Source: Borrelia sp. HM (GTDB lineage: Bacteria > Spirochaetota > Spirochaetia > Borreliales > Borreliaceae). From it: DNA of 64,000 nucleotides. The stretch's first letter is position 1. Every line of letters starts with the position of its first letter. Location: NCBI RefSeq assembly GCF_019669085.1, contig NZ_AP024401.1, positions 806,001 to 870,000 on the forward strand, written 5' to 3'. Both the position numbers and the translations under genes were made by a program. The notes beneath the pieces are model-generated. The model made no database searches. It saw only the letters and a list, made by a program, of their open reading frames with translations, and was not told where the DNA came from. Below, piece by piece: positions 1-8,085 of the stretch.

Positions 1-78
1 CCCTTTTTTGTTATATTTTGTTTTTATAATTTTAATTTTACAATTTTAAGATTAAATTAATAAAATTATTTATTTTAT

Positions 79-285
79 TTGAAAGTATTTTTGCGAATTG
101 AATTTGCCTTCAAATCTTTATTTATACTTCTCTGTTTTATTCTTTTTGGTATATTCTTATATGGGTTAATAATTTTAATTCTATTCTTTAGTATTTTTAG
201 ATTTAAAAACCTTTTGTTTTTCATTATAATAGGTATTACATATACATTTGTTGGAAAGGTAAATTTATGGATTTTAAAGACATGA
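79..285 (+). CDS. small hydrophobic membrane protein, possible
   Basis: A 68-residue reading frame from a TTG codon, almost entirely hydrophobic after about residue 12, which would give two closely spaced membrane segments. It ends 19 bases inside the next gene (clpP2 starts at 267), an overlap typical of translationally coupled genes here. No clear Shine-Dalgarno precedes the TTG, and AT-rich DNA easily makes Leu/Ile/Phe-rich frames, so it may be chance. I do not recognise a family. Confidence 0.35.
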   Translation: MKVFLRIEFAFKSLFILLCFILFGIFLYGLIILILFFSIFRFKNLLFFIIIGITYTFVGKVNLWILKT

Positions 286-860
286 ATATGCAAATAGGAA
301 TTCAGCAGCAATCACTAGAGGTTATATTAAAGAGCAGATCAATAGTGATTACTGGAGAGATTAATAAAGAGACCTCTAGGTTGTTTCAGGAAAAAATATT
401 ATTTTTAGAAGCATCAGATGGCGATAAACCTATATTTGTTTATATTGATTCAGAAGGTGGTGATATTGATGCTGGATTTGCTATTTTTAATATGATACGT
501 TTTGTAAGAGCTAAAGTTTTTACAATTGGAGTTGGGCTTGTAGCAAGTGCTGGTGCTCTAATTTTTTTGGGTGCAGATTCAAAGAGTAGGTTTTCTCTGC
601 CTTATGCTAGGTATTTGTTACATCAACCTTTAAGTGGTTTTAAGGGATTTGCGACAGATATTGAGATTTATACAAATGAACTTAATAAGATTAAGAGTGA
701 ACTTAATCTTATAATTTCAAAAGAAACAGGACAGAAGCTTGATAAGGTTGAAAAAGATACCGATAGGGATTTTTGGTTAGATAGTAAGTCTGCAATAAAA
801 TATGGTCTTGTTTTTAAAATTATTACAACTAGACTTGAATTTGAAAAATTTATTTCTTAG
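267..860 (+). CDS. clpP2: ClpP-family serine protease (second ClpP paralogue)
   Basis: Cytoplasmic ATP-dependent Clp protease proteolytic subunit, 197 residues, the usual ClpP length. The catalytic triad is readable: Ser94 in VASAGA, His119 in LLHQP and Asp168 in TDRDF. The oxyanion-region motif appears as DSEGGDIDAG in place of the usual NSPGG. Borrelia is known to carry two clpP genes, one beside clpX and a solitary one. No Clp ATPase lies next to this copy, so it fits the solitary, more divergent paralogue. Start ATG 267 follows GGAAAGG. The 3' end overlaps the next gene. The DSEGG change suggests altered peptide-strand binding or mixed heptamers, but that is inference. Confidence 0.9.
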   Translation: MDFKDMNMQIGIQQQSLEVILKSRSIVITGEINKETSRLFQEKILFLEASDGDKPIFVYIDSEGGDIDAGFAIFNMIRFVRAKVFTIGVGLVASAGALIFLGADSKSRFSLPYARYLLHQPLSGFKGFATDIEIYTNELNKIKSELNLIISKETGQKLDKVEKDTDRDFWLDSKSAIKYGLVFKIITTRLEFEKFIS

Positions 861-1572
861 TTTTAGTCTTTTAGTTTTTTCTTGTAACTATGTGAAGAGT
901 GATTTTAGCATTTTGGAATTTAGCATTACTAATGTGCCCAACGATTCGGCTTCTCTAGATTTATTAGTCGATGTTGCTTATAATATGATTTTGCCAAATT
1001 TTGATTTAGTTATTATTAAAAATTTAACTAATAAGGAAGATTTGGATCTGATTAATAATAGAGTTTCATTTGGGAATTTGAAAAATGCGTATTTTATTAG
1101 GCAAAATAATAACTCTTCTATTAGTATTCTTTCTAAAGAGAATATTAAGATTACAGTTTTAGATTTTGTCAAAGGATTTTATCAATATAGATTAGGTGTG
1201 ATTATTGATTTTATATTTAAGGATTGTCAGTATGCAATTGTTGTTTTTAATTTTGATGAAGAAATATATGATAATTTAGATTTTTCTATTGTTGATGATC
1301 AGATAAAATATTTAAATTGTAGATATGATAATTTATTGTTTATTTTATATAAAGATGAGCTTAGTTTGCTAGATATATTGATTAAGAATGGGTTTTTTAG
1401 TTTAATTTATGACTCAATTAATCCTATACACATAATTAATACTATTGATAGTAGAGTTTATTCTAAATTTTCAGCTCAAATATCTTTTCGTTCTTTAATT
1501 TATGTTATCTTAAGTTATTTATATAATGATTTTTATATAGATAGTTTTCCAAAAAGTATTTTGATTAAATGA
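841..1572 (+). CDS. putative lipoprotein, unknown function
   Basis: Not recognised as a named family. Starting from the TTG at 841 gives a short signal peptide (Lys2, hydrophobic run, then LVFSC with Cys15), a spirochaetal-type lipobox. An upstream in-frame ATG at 802 would add 13 residues in front of the signal and lies deep inside clpP2, so I prefer 841. The mature part is about 229 residues, rich in Ile, Asn, Asp and Leu, and looks like an alpha/beta fold with no readable motif. It overlaps the end of clpP2 by 20 bases and so is probably co-transcribed. Membrane-anchored location is inferred from the lipobox. Confidence 0.7.
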   Translation: MKNLFLSFSLLVFSCNYVKSDFSILEFSITNVPNDSASLDLLVDVAYNMILPNFDLVIIKNLTNKEDLDLINNRVSFGNLKNAYFIRQNNNSSISILSKENIKITVLDFVKGFYQYRLGVIIDFIFKDCQYAIVVFNFDEEIYDNLDFSIVDDQIKYLNCRYDNLLFILYKDELSLLDILIKNGFFSLIYDSINPIHIINTIDSRVYSKFSAQISFRSLIYVILSYLYNDFYIDSFPKSILIK

Positions 1573-1592
1573 ATTTTGTAAATGTTTAGTTC

Positions 1593-1621
1593 TTGACATC
1601 ATGATTTCATTGTTATATTAT
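1593..1621 (+). promoter_or_regulatory. sigma-70 promoter for tRNA-Leu
   Basis: TTGACA at 1593-1598, a 17-base spacer, and TATTAT at 1616-1621. The predicted start would be close to base 1629, just before the tRNA at 1632, implying a very short 5' leader. Confidence 0.75.
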
Positions 1622-1631
1622 TACTAGCAAT

Positions 1632-1715
1632 GCCGAAATGGTGGAAATGGTAGACACACAGGACTTAAAATCCTGAGGAGTAATCTCCGTACCGGTTCGA
1701 GTCCGGTTTTCGGCA
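1632..1715 (+). tRNA. tRNA-Leu (UAA)
   Basis: Class II tRNA of 84 bases. The acceptor stem GCCGAAA pairs with TTTCGGC, followed by discriminator A. The anticodon loop CTTAAAA carries TAA. A long variable arm (GGAG/CTCC) and a T arm with GGTTCGAGTCC are present. CCA is not encoded, so it must be added after transcription. The minus-strand DUF368 frame runs into this gene and stops inside it at 1665. Confidence 0.97.
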
Positions 1716-2588
1716 TTTAAGGTTTAAGGTTGGTTTTTTTGCATTCTCAAGTTTTTTATTGATGTATATTCCTGTGATGAATAATATACATGAAAATACA
1801 CTAAGTGTTAGGTTAGGTTTTATGTTAAGTTTTGTTATAATTATTAGCATTTGTAGAATGGAGCCTAGAATGAGACCCATAGACAAGTAAATAAATTGGG
1901 CAAAATATTTGTTTATTATTTTTTCAATTATTAGTATTGTAATTCCTGTTCCTATTATTGTAAATAGGCCAAATATTAAGCATGGTATTATTTTAATTTG
2001 TGAAATTATGTCGACGATTTCTTTATAAGTACCAAGGCTTAACAGTATAAGTGAACCTGAGATTCCTGGTAAAATCATTGCGCATCCACCCATTATTCCT
2101 GAATTAGCGATTGCTAGGTAGTATTTGATTGATTTTTTATTTTGATATTCTGATATATATGATGATATGTTATAAGTTCTTAATATTACAAAAGATAGTG
2201 TTGTTAAGAATCCAATTAAAAATAATAAATATTTTGTAATTGCTTTACTATGATTACTCTTGTGATTTGTTTCCTTTTTTAATGTGAATATACTTCCTGT
2301 AGTTAGTCCTATAAAAAGCATATTTAAATATGCTTCTCTTGTTGTACCGTCTAAAATATAATTTTTTAATATTTTCGAAAGTATTGTTACTGAAGTTAAT
2401 ATGCCAAGTGATAGTATCATAAGGAAAGTTGTGTTTTCTTTTCCTATTTTTAATTTTATTATATTTGCAGATGAAGATACTATTTTATGATAGATTCCTA
2501 AAATTAAAGCTAATGTTCCACCAGAAACACCGGGTATTATATTTGCAATACCAATTAATAGACCTTTTATGTAATAATTTATGAACAT
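1665..2588 (-). CDS. DUF368 membrane protein, probable polyprenyl-phosphate translocase (PopT-like)
   Basis: A polytopic membrane protein of 307 residues with about eight hydrophobic segments and the two family repeats: GIANIIPGVSGGTLALILG near residue 12 and GGCAMILPGISGSLILLSLG near residue 166. DUF368 (PopT) proteins elsewhere were shown to recycle undecaprenyl phosphate across the cytoplasmic membrane for cell-wall synthesis. By homology this one would support the MurG/MurJ pathway encoded nearby. The last 15-16 residues, starting near RKPDSNRY, are encoded by the antisense of the tRNA-Leu gene and the stop lies inside it, so the tail is unlikely to be conserved function. Start ATG at 2588. 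Confidence 0.85.
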   Translation of the reverse strand: MFINYYIKGLLIGIANIIPGVSGGTLALILGIYHKIVSSSANIIKLKIGKENTTFLMILSLGILTSVTILSKILKNYILDGTTREAYLNMLFIGLTTGSIFTLKKETNHKSNHSKAITKYLLFLIGFLTTLSFVILRTYNISSYISEYQNKKSIKYYLAIANSGIMGGCAMILPGISGSLILLSLGTYKEIVDIISQIKIIPCLIFGLFTIIGTGITILIIEKIINKYFAQFIYLSMGLILGSILQMLIIITKLNIKPNLTLSVFSCILFITGIYINKKLENAKKPTLNLKCRKPDSNRYGDYSSGF

Positions 2589-2618
2589 GATTTTTAGCTT
2601 TTTATAAGCTTGGTGTTT

Positions 2619-2948
2619 TTATCTTTCGTCGCCTTCGCCATTTATTGTGCCATTATCATACCTTTTTTTTAATTTTTCTAAATTTGTAATAGCAACATCC
2701 TCAAGTGTGATGCCAAGATTATTACTTAAGTTTGAAATATACCATAGTACATCACCAAGTTCTTTCTTAATTGACAATAAATATTCTTGATCAAGTATAT
2801 AATCTTTATCACGACCTAATTTTTTTATTTTCTCTACAACTTCACCTGTCTCTCCAGCAAGACCAAGAGTTGTTAAGATTAGTTCTTCCTTTTTATTTTT
2901 ATATTTAGCAGTTTGTTTGGCTTTTGCTTGATATTCATTTAATTCCAT
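2619..2948 (-). CDS. MazG-like nucleotide pyrophosphohydrolase
   Basis: A compact 109-residue all-alpha NTP pyrophosphohydrolase of the MazG/dUTPase-2 superfamily. The metal-binding acids sit in GLAGETGEVVEKIKKLG (residues 30-46) and in KKELGDVLWYISNL (about residues 62-75), the E-x2-E and E-x2-D pattern. It probably removes non-canonical or excess nucleoside triphosphates, but the substrate cannot be read. Length fits the single-domain form rather than the 260-residue E. coli MazG. It lies 30 bases upstream of, and in line with, the DUF368 gene. Confidence 0.8.
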   Translation of the reverse strand: MELNEYQAKAKQTAKYKNKKEELILTTLGLAGETGEVVEKIKKLGRDKDYILDQEYLLSIKKELGDVLWYISNLSNNLGITLEDVAITNLEKLKKRYDNGTINGEGDER

Positions 2949-3058
2949 AAGTAAGACTAGTTTAATATAGTTTGTATTTATTTACAAGTTTGTTTATTAT
3001 TTCTTTTTTTTTTAAAATTTTTATTATATTGACCCTTTATATTAATTGGAGTTTGCCT

Positions 3059-3949
3059 ATGAGTAAATTTGCTATTTTTTGGGATTTGTTTTTTTGTTTT
3101 TTTTTACAGCTTGATTTTATATATTCTTATCCTGAGATAAAAAGTTTTTCAAATAAAGATCCTATTTTTTCTGATCTTAGGAGAAAAATTGCTAAATATA
3201 ATAAAAGGGAAAATGTTCCCTTATTTATTTATTCATATACAGTTAAAAAAAGTGATACTTTTTTTAAGATTGCAAATAAGGTAAATGGTTGGCAAGCTAG
3301 TATTTCGACAATTAATTTATTAAATACTCCTCTACTAAAGGCAGGAAAAAGAATCTTAATTCCTACTAAAAAAGGTATTTTCATTTTAAATAACAAAGAA
3401 TATAGATTTAATAGTTTACTCTTAGCAACAAGAGATTTAACAAAAGCAGAAAAGATAAAGGTTAAAAGGGATAATACGATTTATGAATTTTATTTTTTTG
3501 ATTCTGTTAATCAGCCAGAGTTAAGCTTTTTATCAAGTACAGAGATGCTTTTCTTTTTAAATTCTGATTTTATTTTTCCTTTAAAGACATTTACTATTAG
3601 TTCTGATTTTGGATTTAGATCAGACCCTTTTACTGGCAGAGGAAGTTTTCATACAGGCATAGATCTTGCAGCACCAATGAATTCCTTGGTTTTTTGTACA
3701 TCTTATGGAGTTGTAGTTGAGGTTGGCTATAATGATATTTATGGCAATTTTGTTGTAATTGAACATAAAAATAGGGTTAAATCTCTTTATGGACATCTTA
3801 GTTCTTATATTGTAAGTAAGGGAGATATTCTAAAGGTAGGTGAATTTATTGGCAGAGTAGGTCAAACTGGTCGTTCAACAGGTCCTCATTTGCATTTTGA
3901 AATATTGAAAAAAGATTTGCCTGTTAATCCCTTTCAAATTGTAAAATAG
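3059..3949 (+). CDS. periplasmic M23 peptidoglycan endopeptidase (MepM-like)
   Basis: A 296-residue wall hydrolase. I take ATG 3059 because GGAG lies eight bases upstream; the frame is open further back but without a ribosome site. An N-terminal hydrophobic signal or anchor (residues 8-22) leads to a LysM-like module near residues 50-105 (YTVKKSDTFFKIAN to AGKRILIPTKK). A C-terminal LytM/M23 domain follows, with zinc ligands H198 and D202 (HTGID) and H277/H279 (PHLHFEI), so it is likely active. It should cut peptide cross-links to allow growth and division. It is transcribed alone, convergent with rrp2. Confidence 0.88.
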   Translation: MSKFAIFWDLFFCFFLQLDFIYSYPEIKSFSNKDPIFSDLRRKIAKYNKRENVPLFIYSYTVKKSDTFFKIANKVNGWQASISTINLLNTPLLKAGKRILIPTKKGIFILNNKEYRFNSLLLATRDLTKAEKIKVKRDNTIYEFYFFDSVNQPELSFLSSTEMLFFLNSDFIFPLKTFTISSDFGFRSDPFTGRGSFHTGIDLAAPMNSLVFCTSYGVVVEVGYNDIYGNFVVIEHKNRVKSLYGHLSSYIVSKGDILKVGEFIGRVGQTGRSTGPHLHFEILKKDLPVNPFQIVK

Positions 3950-4021
3950 ATATTGATTTGATAAATTGAAATCTTATATATGCCTACTTTAGTATTTTTA
4001 TATTTTTGTTTAATCTATATT

Positions 4022-4058
4022 ATATTCTATTATTTTATATCATATTCTATTATTTTAT
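4022..4058. repeat. 17-base direct repeat, period 20, at the rrp2 stop
   Basis: Two identical copies of ATATTCTATTATTTTAT at 4022-4038 and 4042-4058. The first copy supplies the stop region of rrp2 on the minus strand and the second encodes its last residues (KIIEYD). A 20-base period is not a multiple of three, so copy-number change here would alter the very C terminus. Confidence 0.85.
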
Positions 4059-5385
4059 TGTGTAAAGTTTTCCTTCCTATTTTAAGAATTTCGGCACACT
4101 TGCTTTTATTATTCTTAGAGTGTAAAAGAGTTTGCTTAATGATTGCTTTTTCTGCTTCTTTTAAACTTATGCCTATTGGTAGTGTTATCTTTACTATTTG
4201 ATTTGTATTACCTCTAATTTTTAGAGGTAGATCATCTTTTACAATTTGCTTTCCTTTAGATAATATTAAGGCACTTTCTAGCACGTTTTTTAGTTCTCTA
4301 ATATTTCCTGGCCAATCATATGCGTAAAGAGTTTTTAGTGCATCATTAGAGAGAATTTTCTCTTCTCTATTGTTTTCATTTGCAACACTTTTAATCAGTA
4401 TTCTTATTAGATCTGGTATGTCATCTTTTCTTTCTCTTAACGGTGGGATATTTATGTTTATGATGTTAAGTCTATAAAATAAGTCTTCTCTAAATCTTCC
4501 TTTTTTAATCTCTTCTTCAATATTTTTATTTGTTGCTGTTAGTAATCTAATGTCAACTTGAATAGTAGTTTCTCCTCCTACTCGTTCAAATGTCTTATTT
4601 TGAAGTACCATTAGTAGTTTTGCTTGAACTTCAGGTGATATTTCTACTATTTCATCTAAAAAGATTGTTCCTTTATTTGCTAATTCAAATCTGCCTTTTT
4701 TTTGAGATATTGCACCTGTGAATGCTCCTTTTTCATGTCCAAACAGTTCGCTTTCAAGTACTCTCTCAGAGAGTGCAGCACAGTTAACTTTAATAAAAGG
4801 TTTATCATTTCTATTTGATAGGTCGAAGATGGCGTCTGCTATTACTTCTTTTCCAACTCCGCTCTCTCCAGTTATTAATACAGATGCTTTTGATTTCGCA
4901 ATTTTATTTACAAGTTCTAAGGTTTTCTGCATTATAAGTGATTTTCCAAATATTTGTTCATAATAGCTTAGATCCTTTCGGATTATGACATTTTTTTGGG
5001 ATATTTTTTCGTGTATTTTATTATTTTTATCATTTAAGGCTCTTTTTATGATGAGTAGCAATCTTTCAAGATCAACAGGTTTTGTTAAAAAGTCGTAAGC
5101 ACCTTCTCTCATGGCATCAACGGCTGAATCAACAGTTCCATGGGCTGTAAGAATAATAAAAGGTATATTTGGTTTTTTATCTTTTACTATTCTTAATAGT
5201 TCCTCTCCTGATATTTGAGGCATTCTAAGATCAGATATTATAGCATCAATTTTTTCATTTTTAATTATTTTAAGAGCATCTTTTCCATTACTAGTAGTAA
5301 ATACAAAGTAACCTTCCTCTTCAAGATAAGTTGCTATTCCTTCTCTTATATTTTTTTCATCATCTGTTACTAGTAATTTACTCAT
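4030..5385 (-). CDS. rrp2: sigma-54-dependent response regulator Rrp2
   Basis: An NtrC-type enhancer-binding activator of 451 residues. The receiver domain carries phospho-acceptor Asp52 (AIISDLRMP) and conserved T80 and K102. The AAA+ domain has Walker A GESGVGKE (173-180), the sigma-54 contact loop GAFTGA (220-225) and Walker B IFLDE near 241. A Fis-type helix-turn-helix ends the protein (IGRKTLHNKII). In Borrelia, Rrp2 with RpoN switches on rpoS, whose sigma-54 promoter is at 12968-12983 in this window. It overlaps the 3' end of hk2 by 8 bases. The C terminus sits in a short tandem repeat (4022-4058). Confidence 0.96.
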   Translation of the reverse strand: MSKLLVTDDEKNIREGIATYLEEEGYFVFTTSNGKDALKIIKNEKIDAIISDLRMPQISGEELLRIVKDKKPNIPFIILTAHGTVDSAVDAMREGAYDFLTKPVDLERLLLIIKRALNDKNNKIHEKISQKNVIIRKDLSYYEQIFGKSLIMQKTLELVNKIAKSKASVLITGESGVGKEVIADAIFDLSNRNDKPFIKVNCAALSERVLESELFGHEKGAFTGAISQKKGRFELANKGTIFLDEIVEISPEVQAKLLMVLQNKTFERVGGETTIQVDIRLLTATNKNIEEEIKKGRFREDLFYRLNIININIPPLRERKDDIPDLIRILIKSVANENNREEKILSNDALKTLYAYDWPGNIRELKNVLESALILSKGKQIVKDDLPLKIRGNTNQIVKITLPIGISLKEAEKAIIKQTLLHSKNNKSKCAEILKIGRKTLHNKIIEYDIK

Positions 5386-6538
5386 TTTCTAAACATCCTT
5401 CAATTAGAATTTTGTCTGTGTTTAATTTAGGAAGTGTAATTGTAAATAACGTTCCTTTGAGTTCTTTACTTTCCATAAAAATTTCACCTCCATGTTCTTT
5501 AACTATTTTATAAGATATAGTAAGTCCTATGCCGCTTCCACATTCTTTTGTACTAAATTGAGGCTTAAATATATCATCTTTTGTTTCATTCTTTATTCCA
5601 TTTCCATTGTCTTTAATATTGATATATATTTTATTTTCGCTTTCTTGGATGGAAATTTCTATTTTTTTTATTCTTTTATTTGCTTCAAGTAATGCTTCTT
5701 CTGCATTTTTTATTATATTGATTATTACTTGTCTGATGAGTTTTTCATCAATTAAAACTGGACTTACTTTTTTTAAAGACAATGACAATTTAATCTCTTT
5801 ATTTTTTAATTCTGGATTTAATAGATTATAAACACTTTTTATAATTTCTGTAATATCTTTCTTTTTGGGCATTATTTTTATTGGTCTAACTGTCAATAAA
5901 AAATCTGTTACAGTTTTATCCATTCTATTTATTTCTTCTTTTATTATCTCAAAATAATTATTTGCTTTTGTACTTTTGATATTTTGTCTGTCTATTTCTT
6001 TTTTTAATAGTTGTAAATTTATGTCAATTGCGCCTAGTGGATTTTTAATCTCATGAGCAATATTTCTTGCATGTCTTGTAAAAGCGGCTAAAGCTTCAGC
6101 TCTTCTGAAAAGTTCTTCTTTATGTTTTTTTTCTTTGATATCCTCAATTAAGATAATATTTCCTTCAAGTTTTTGATCTTTGACATATGGCATAAATGAT
6201 ATTTTAATGTATATATTTGTTGAAATTTGCACTTCAAATCCTATTATTTTGTCTTCATTGTTTGCTAGTTCTTCTATTAGATTTGTTAAAGTTGGGATTT
6301 GAATATCTTTAAGTGTTTCTAGTTTATATTTAGGACTTATTACTAAAATTTGAAATAGCATTTTATTTAAGTAGATTATATTATTAAGCTTATCAAGTAC
6401 TAAGATTCCTTCATTAATAGATGCAAATATTCCATCATATATTTCTATTTTTTTATAGATGTCCTGAATAAATTTAAGTTTTTGATCACTTGATAATTTA
6501 TTTAATTTAGAGAGTGTTTTTTTGACGAATTTGCTCAT
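5378..6538 (-). CDS. hk2: cytoplasmic sensor histidine kinase Hk2
   Basis: A 386-residue soluble kinase with no membrane segment. A PAS-like sensing region (about 30-135) is followed by a HisKA box with His162 (IAHEIKNPLGA) and a HATPase domain with an N box (NIIKNAEEAL), G1 (DNGNGI) and G2 (GSGIGLTISYKIV). It is the expected partner of Rrp2, with which it overlaps. Published Borrelia work indicates Hk2 is not always needed because acetyl phosphate can charge Rrp2. The start overlaps the end of the upstream polymerase-subunit gene by 4 bases, so all three should share a transcript. Confidence 0.93.
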   Translation of the reverse strand: MSKFVKKTLSKLNKLSSDQKLKFIQDIYKKIEIYDGIFASINEGILVLDKLNNIIYLNKMLFQILVISPKYKLETLKDIQIPTLTNLIEELANNEDKIIGFEVQISTNIYIKISFMPYVKDQKLEGNIILIEDIKEKKHKEELFRRAEALAAFTRHARNIAHEIKNPLGAIDINLQLLKKEIDRQNIKSTKANNYFEIIKEEINRMDKTVTDFLLTVRPIKIMPKKKDITEIIKSVYNLLNPELKNKEIKLSLSLKKVSPVLIDEKLIRQVIINIIKNAEEALLEANKRIKKIEISIQESENKIYINIKDNGNGIKNETKDDIFKPQFSTKECGSGIGLTISYKIVKEHGGEIFMESKELKGTLFTITLPKLNTDKILIEGCLENE

Positions 6539-7581
6539 TCATCCTCATAGTTTAACATTAAATTTTCAATTATTAATTTTTTATTTTGATTGTATGGACG
6601 GAGTCTTAAGATATTTTTTAGATAATCTAATCTTTTTAAATATATGTGAATGTCTAAATTTTGGCTTAAAAATTCATTTCTGAGTTGGTTTATAAGTTCT
6701 TGTAAGAATAGGCTAAATATATTTTCATCTTTTAGGAAATTGAATATGTCAAGATTAAATATACCCTGCTTTTCTTTTATTATATTAAGCATTTTTTTGA
6801 CTTCTTCTTTTAATTTTGTTTGTTCTTCACTATAAAATGAATTAAAATATTCTTCTGTTGTCATTTCTTCATTTTGATTAAAGATTTTTTTACATTTTTT
6901 GATTTCAAAATTTCTATTTTCTTTTTTGAATTTGTATACCCTTAGTCTTGAGAGTACTGTTTTTGGAATCTTATTTTTGTTTCTTGTAGCTAGGATAAAG
7001 TAAATGTTTAAAGGTGGTTCTTCTAATATTTTTAGTAGTGCATTATAGATATTAAGGTTTAAGTTTTCAATTTCATTTATATAAATTATCTTTTTCTTAT
7101 TCTTTTCTGATAATGCCCAAGATTTAATTTTTCTAATATCATTTATAGTAATGTTGAAATTTATCTCTTTGATTATTTCTTCAATTTTTTTTATAAGTTC
7201 TTTTTTAGTTGTCTCATTATATTCATTCTTATAATAAATATTATTAATGAAATTGATATTTGCTTCAATTTTTTTTAGGTTTTTATCACTACTGAAATTG
7301 TATTTAGTAAAGATGATGTTCTTAACATATTCTAGGTATTTATTGATCGTTTCATTTGAGTTAGTTTGTATGTATGCTTTTGCTTCAATTATATTAAGAC
7401 TTGAGAAAATGATTATATTTGGAGTTGTTAGATTTTTTGTATTTAAAATTTTTTTTGCAAGTGCGATTGCGGTTGTCTTTTTTGAAGAAAATCTTTCTCC
7501 CCAAAGAAGTATTGCGTTTGGAAGAGTATTGTTTTTATATTCATTAATTATTTCTTGGGCTATTGTGGGTAGTATTTCCAT
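6535..7581 (-). CDS. holB: DNA polymerase III delta-prime-like clamp-loader protein
   Basis: A 348-residue AAA+ clamp-loader relative. The diagnostic stretch is NALLKILEEPPLNIYFILATRN followed by KTVLSRLRVYKF (about residues 180-220), as in delta-prime and gamma/tau subunits. Its Walker A is degenerate: GERFSSKKT at residues 28-36 lacks the second glycine. The zinc-binding cysteines of gamma/tau are absent and the SRC motif reads SRL. That fits a structural delta-prime subunit that does not hydrolyse ATP. The middle (about 60-150) is Lys/Asn/Ile-rich and expanded. It lies between cvpA and hk2 and overlaps hk2. The gene symbol is by homology. Confidence 0.8.
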   Translation of the reverse strand: MEILPTIAQEIINEYKNNTLPNAILLWGERFSSKKTTAIALAKKILNTKNLTTPNIIIFSSLNIIEAKAYIQTNSNETINKYLEYVKNIIFTKYNFSSDKNLKKIEANINFINNIYYKNEYNETTKKELIKKIEEIIKEINFNITINDIRKIKSWALSEKNKKKIIYINEIENLNLNIYNALLKILEEPPLNIYFILATRNKNKIPKTVLSRLRVYKFKKENRNFEIKKCKKIFNQNEEMTTEEYFNSFYSEEQTKLKEEVKKMLNIIKEKQGIFNLDIFNFLKDENIFSLFLQELINQLRNEFLSQNLDIHIYLKRLDYLKNILRLRPYNQNKKLIIENLMLNYEDE

Positions 7582-7596
7582 TTTTTTCGATTCTCT

Positions 7597-8085
7597 TTAT
7601 TGTGTTTTTGATATTTTAAAAATATAGTTTATTCCAGGATTTAGATATTCAAGGAATTTACTTCCCGATAAAAAATATTCAGGATTAAATATTTGTTGTG
7701 AATAAATTATATAAACCACGATTGCTATAATTCCAAAAGCCTCAAATAAACCTAGTATTAATCCAAGTATTCTATTAAAAAATAATAATTTGAGATGGCT
7801 TATTATTGATTCAATTAGTGATTGCAAAATTAAGAATCCTATGTGTATTACCAAAAAAAATACTAATAATGCTTGGATATATGACAAATCGAGAATGGGA
7901 GATATTAATATTTTAAAATCATTGGTTTTGTTATAGAGTAGAAATATTAAACTAACAATTTCAACAAATCCAGCTATTTCTTTGATAAAGCCTCTTAAAA
8001 ACCCTCTAAATCCCAATGATGTGAAAATGATTATTATTAGTATATCGACTATACCAGTTATTTTGAATGGACTATCAACTAGCAT
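7597..8085 (-). CDS. cvpA: CvpA family membrane protein
   Basis: A 162-residue protein with four predicted membrane segments. The N-terminal stretch [27 protein letters not shown] is the family signature. CvpA proteins are named for colicin V production but are widespread. Recent work in other bacteria links them to envelope homeostasis and bile resistance, with unclear mechanism. The start lies inside the 3' end of murG (11-base overlap), consistent with a wall-related operon murG-cvpA-holB-hk2-rrp2. Confidence 0.85.
   Translation of the reverse strand: MLVDSPFKITGIVDILIIIIFTSLGFRGFLRGFIKEIAGFVEIVSLIFLLYNKTNDFKILISPILDLSYIQALLVFFLVIHIGFLILQSLIESIISHLKLLFFNRILGLILGLFEAFGIIAIVVYIIYSQQIFNPEYFLSGSKFLEYLNPGINYIFKISKTQ

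Noticed and set aside
1716..1740. Intrinsic terminator after tRNA-Leu
   Set aside because: There is a T run at about 1734-1740 but no convincing stem before it.
7247..7627. A 126-codon hydrophobic open frame on the plus strand
   Set aside because: It is the reverse of the holB-like gene and the cvpA end. Antisense of Lys/Asn-rich genes reads as Phe/Leu/Ile-rich, which explains the hydrophobicity.
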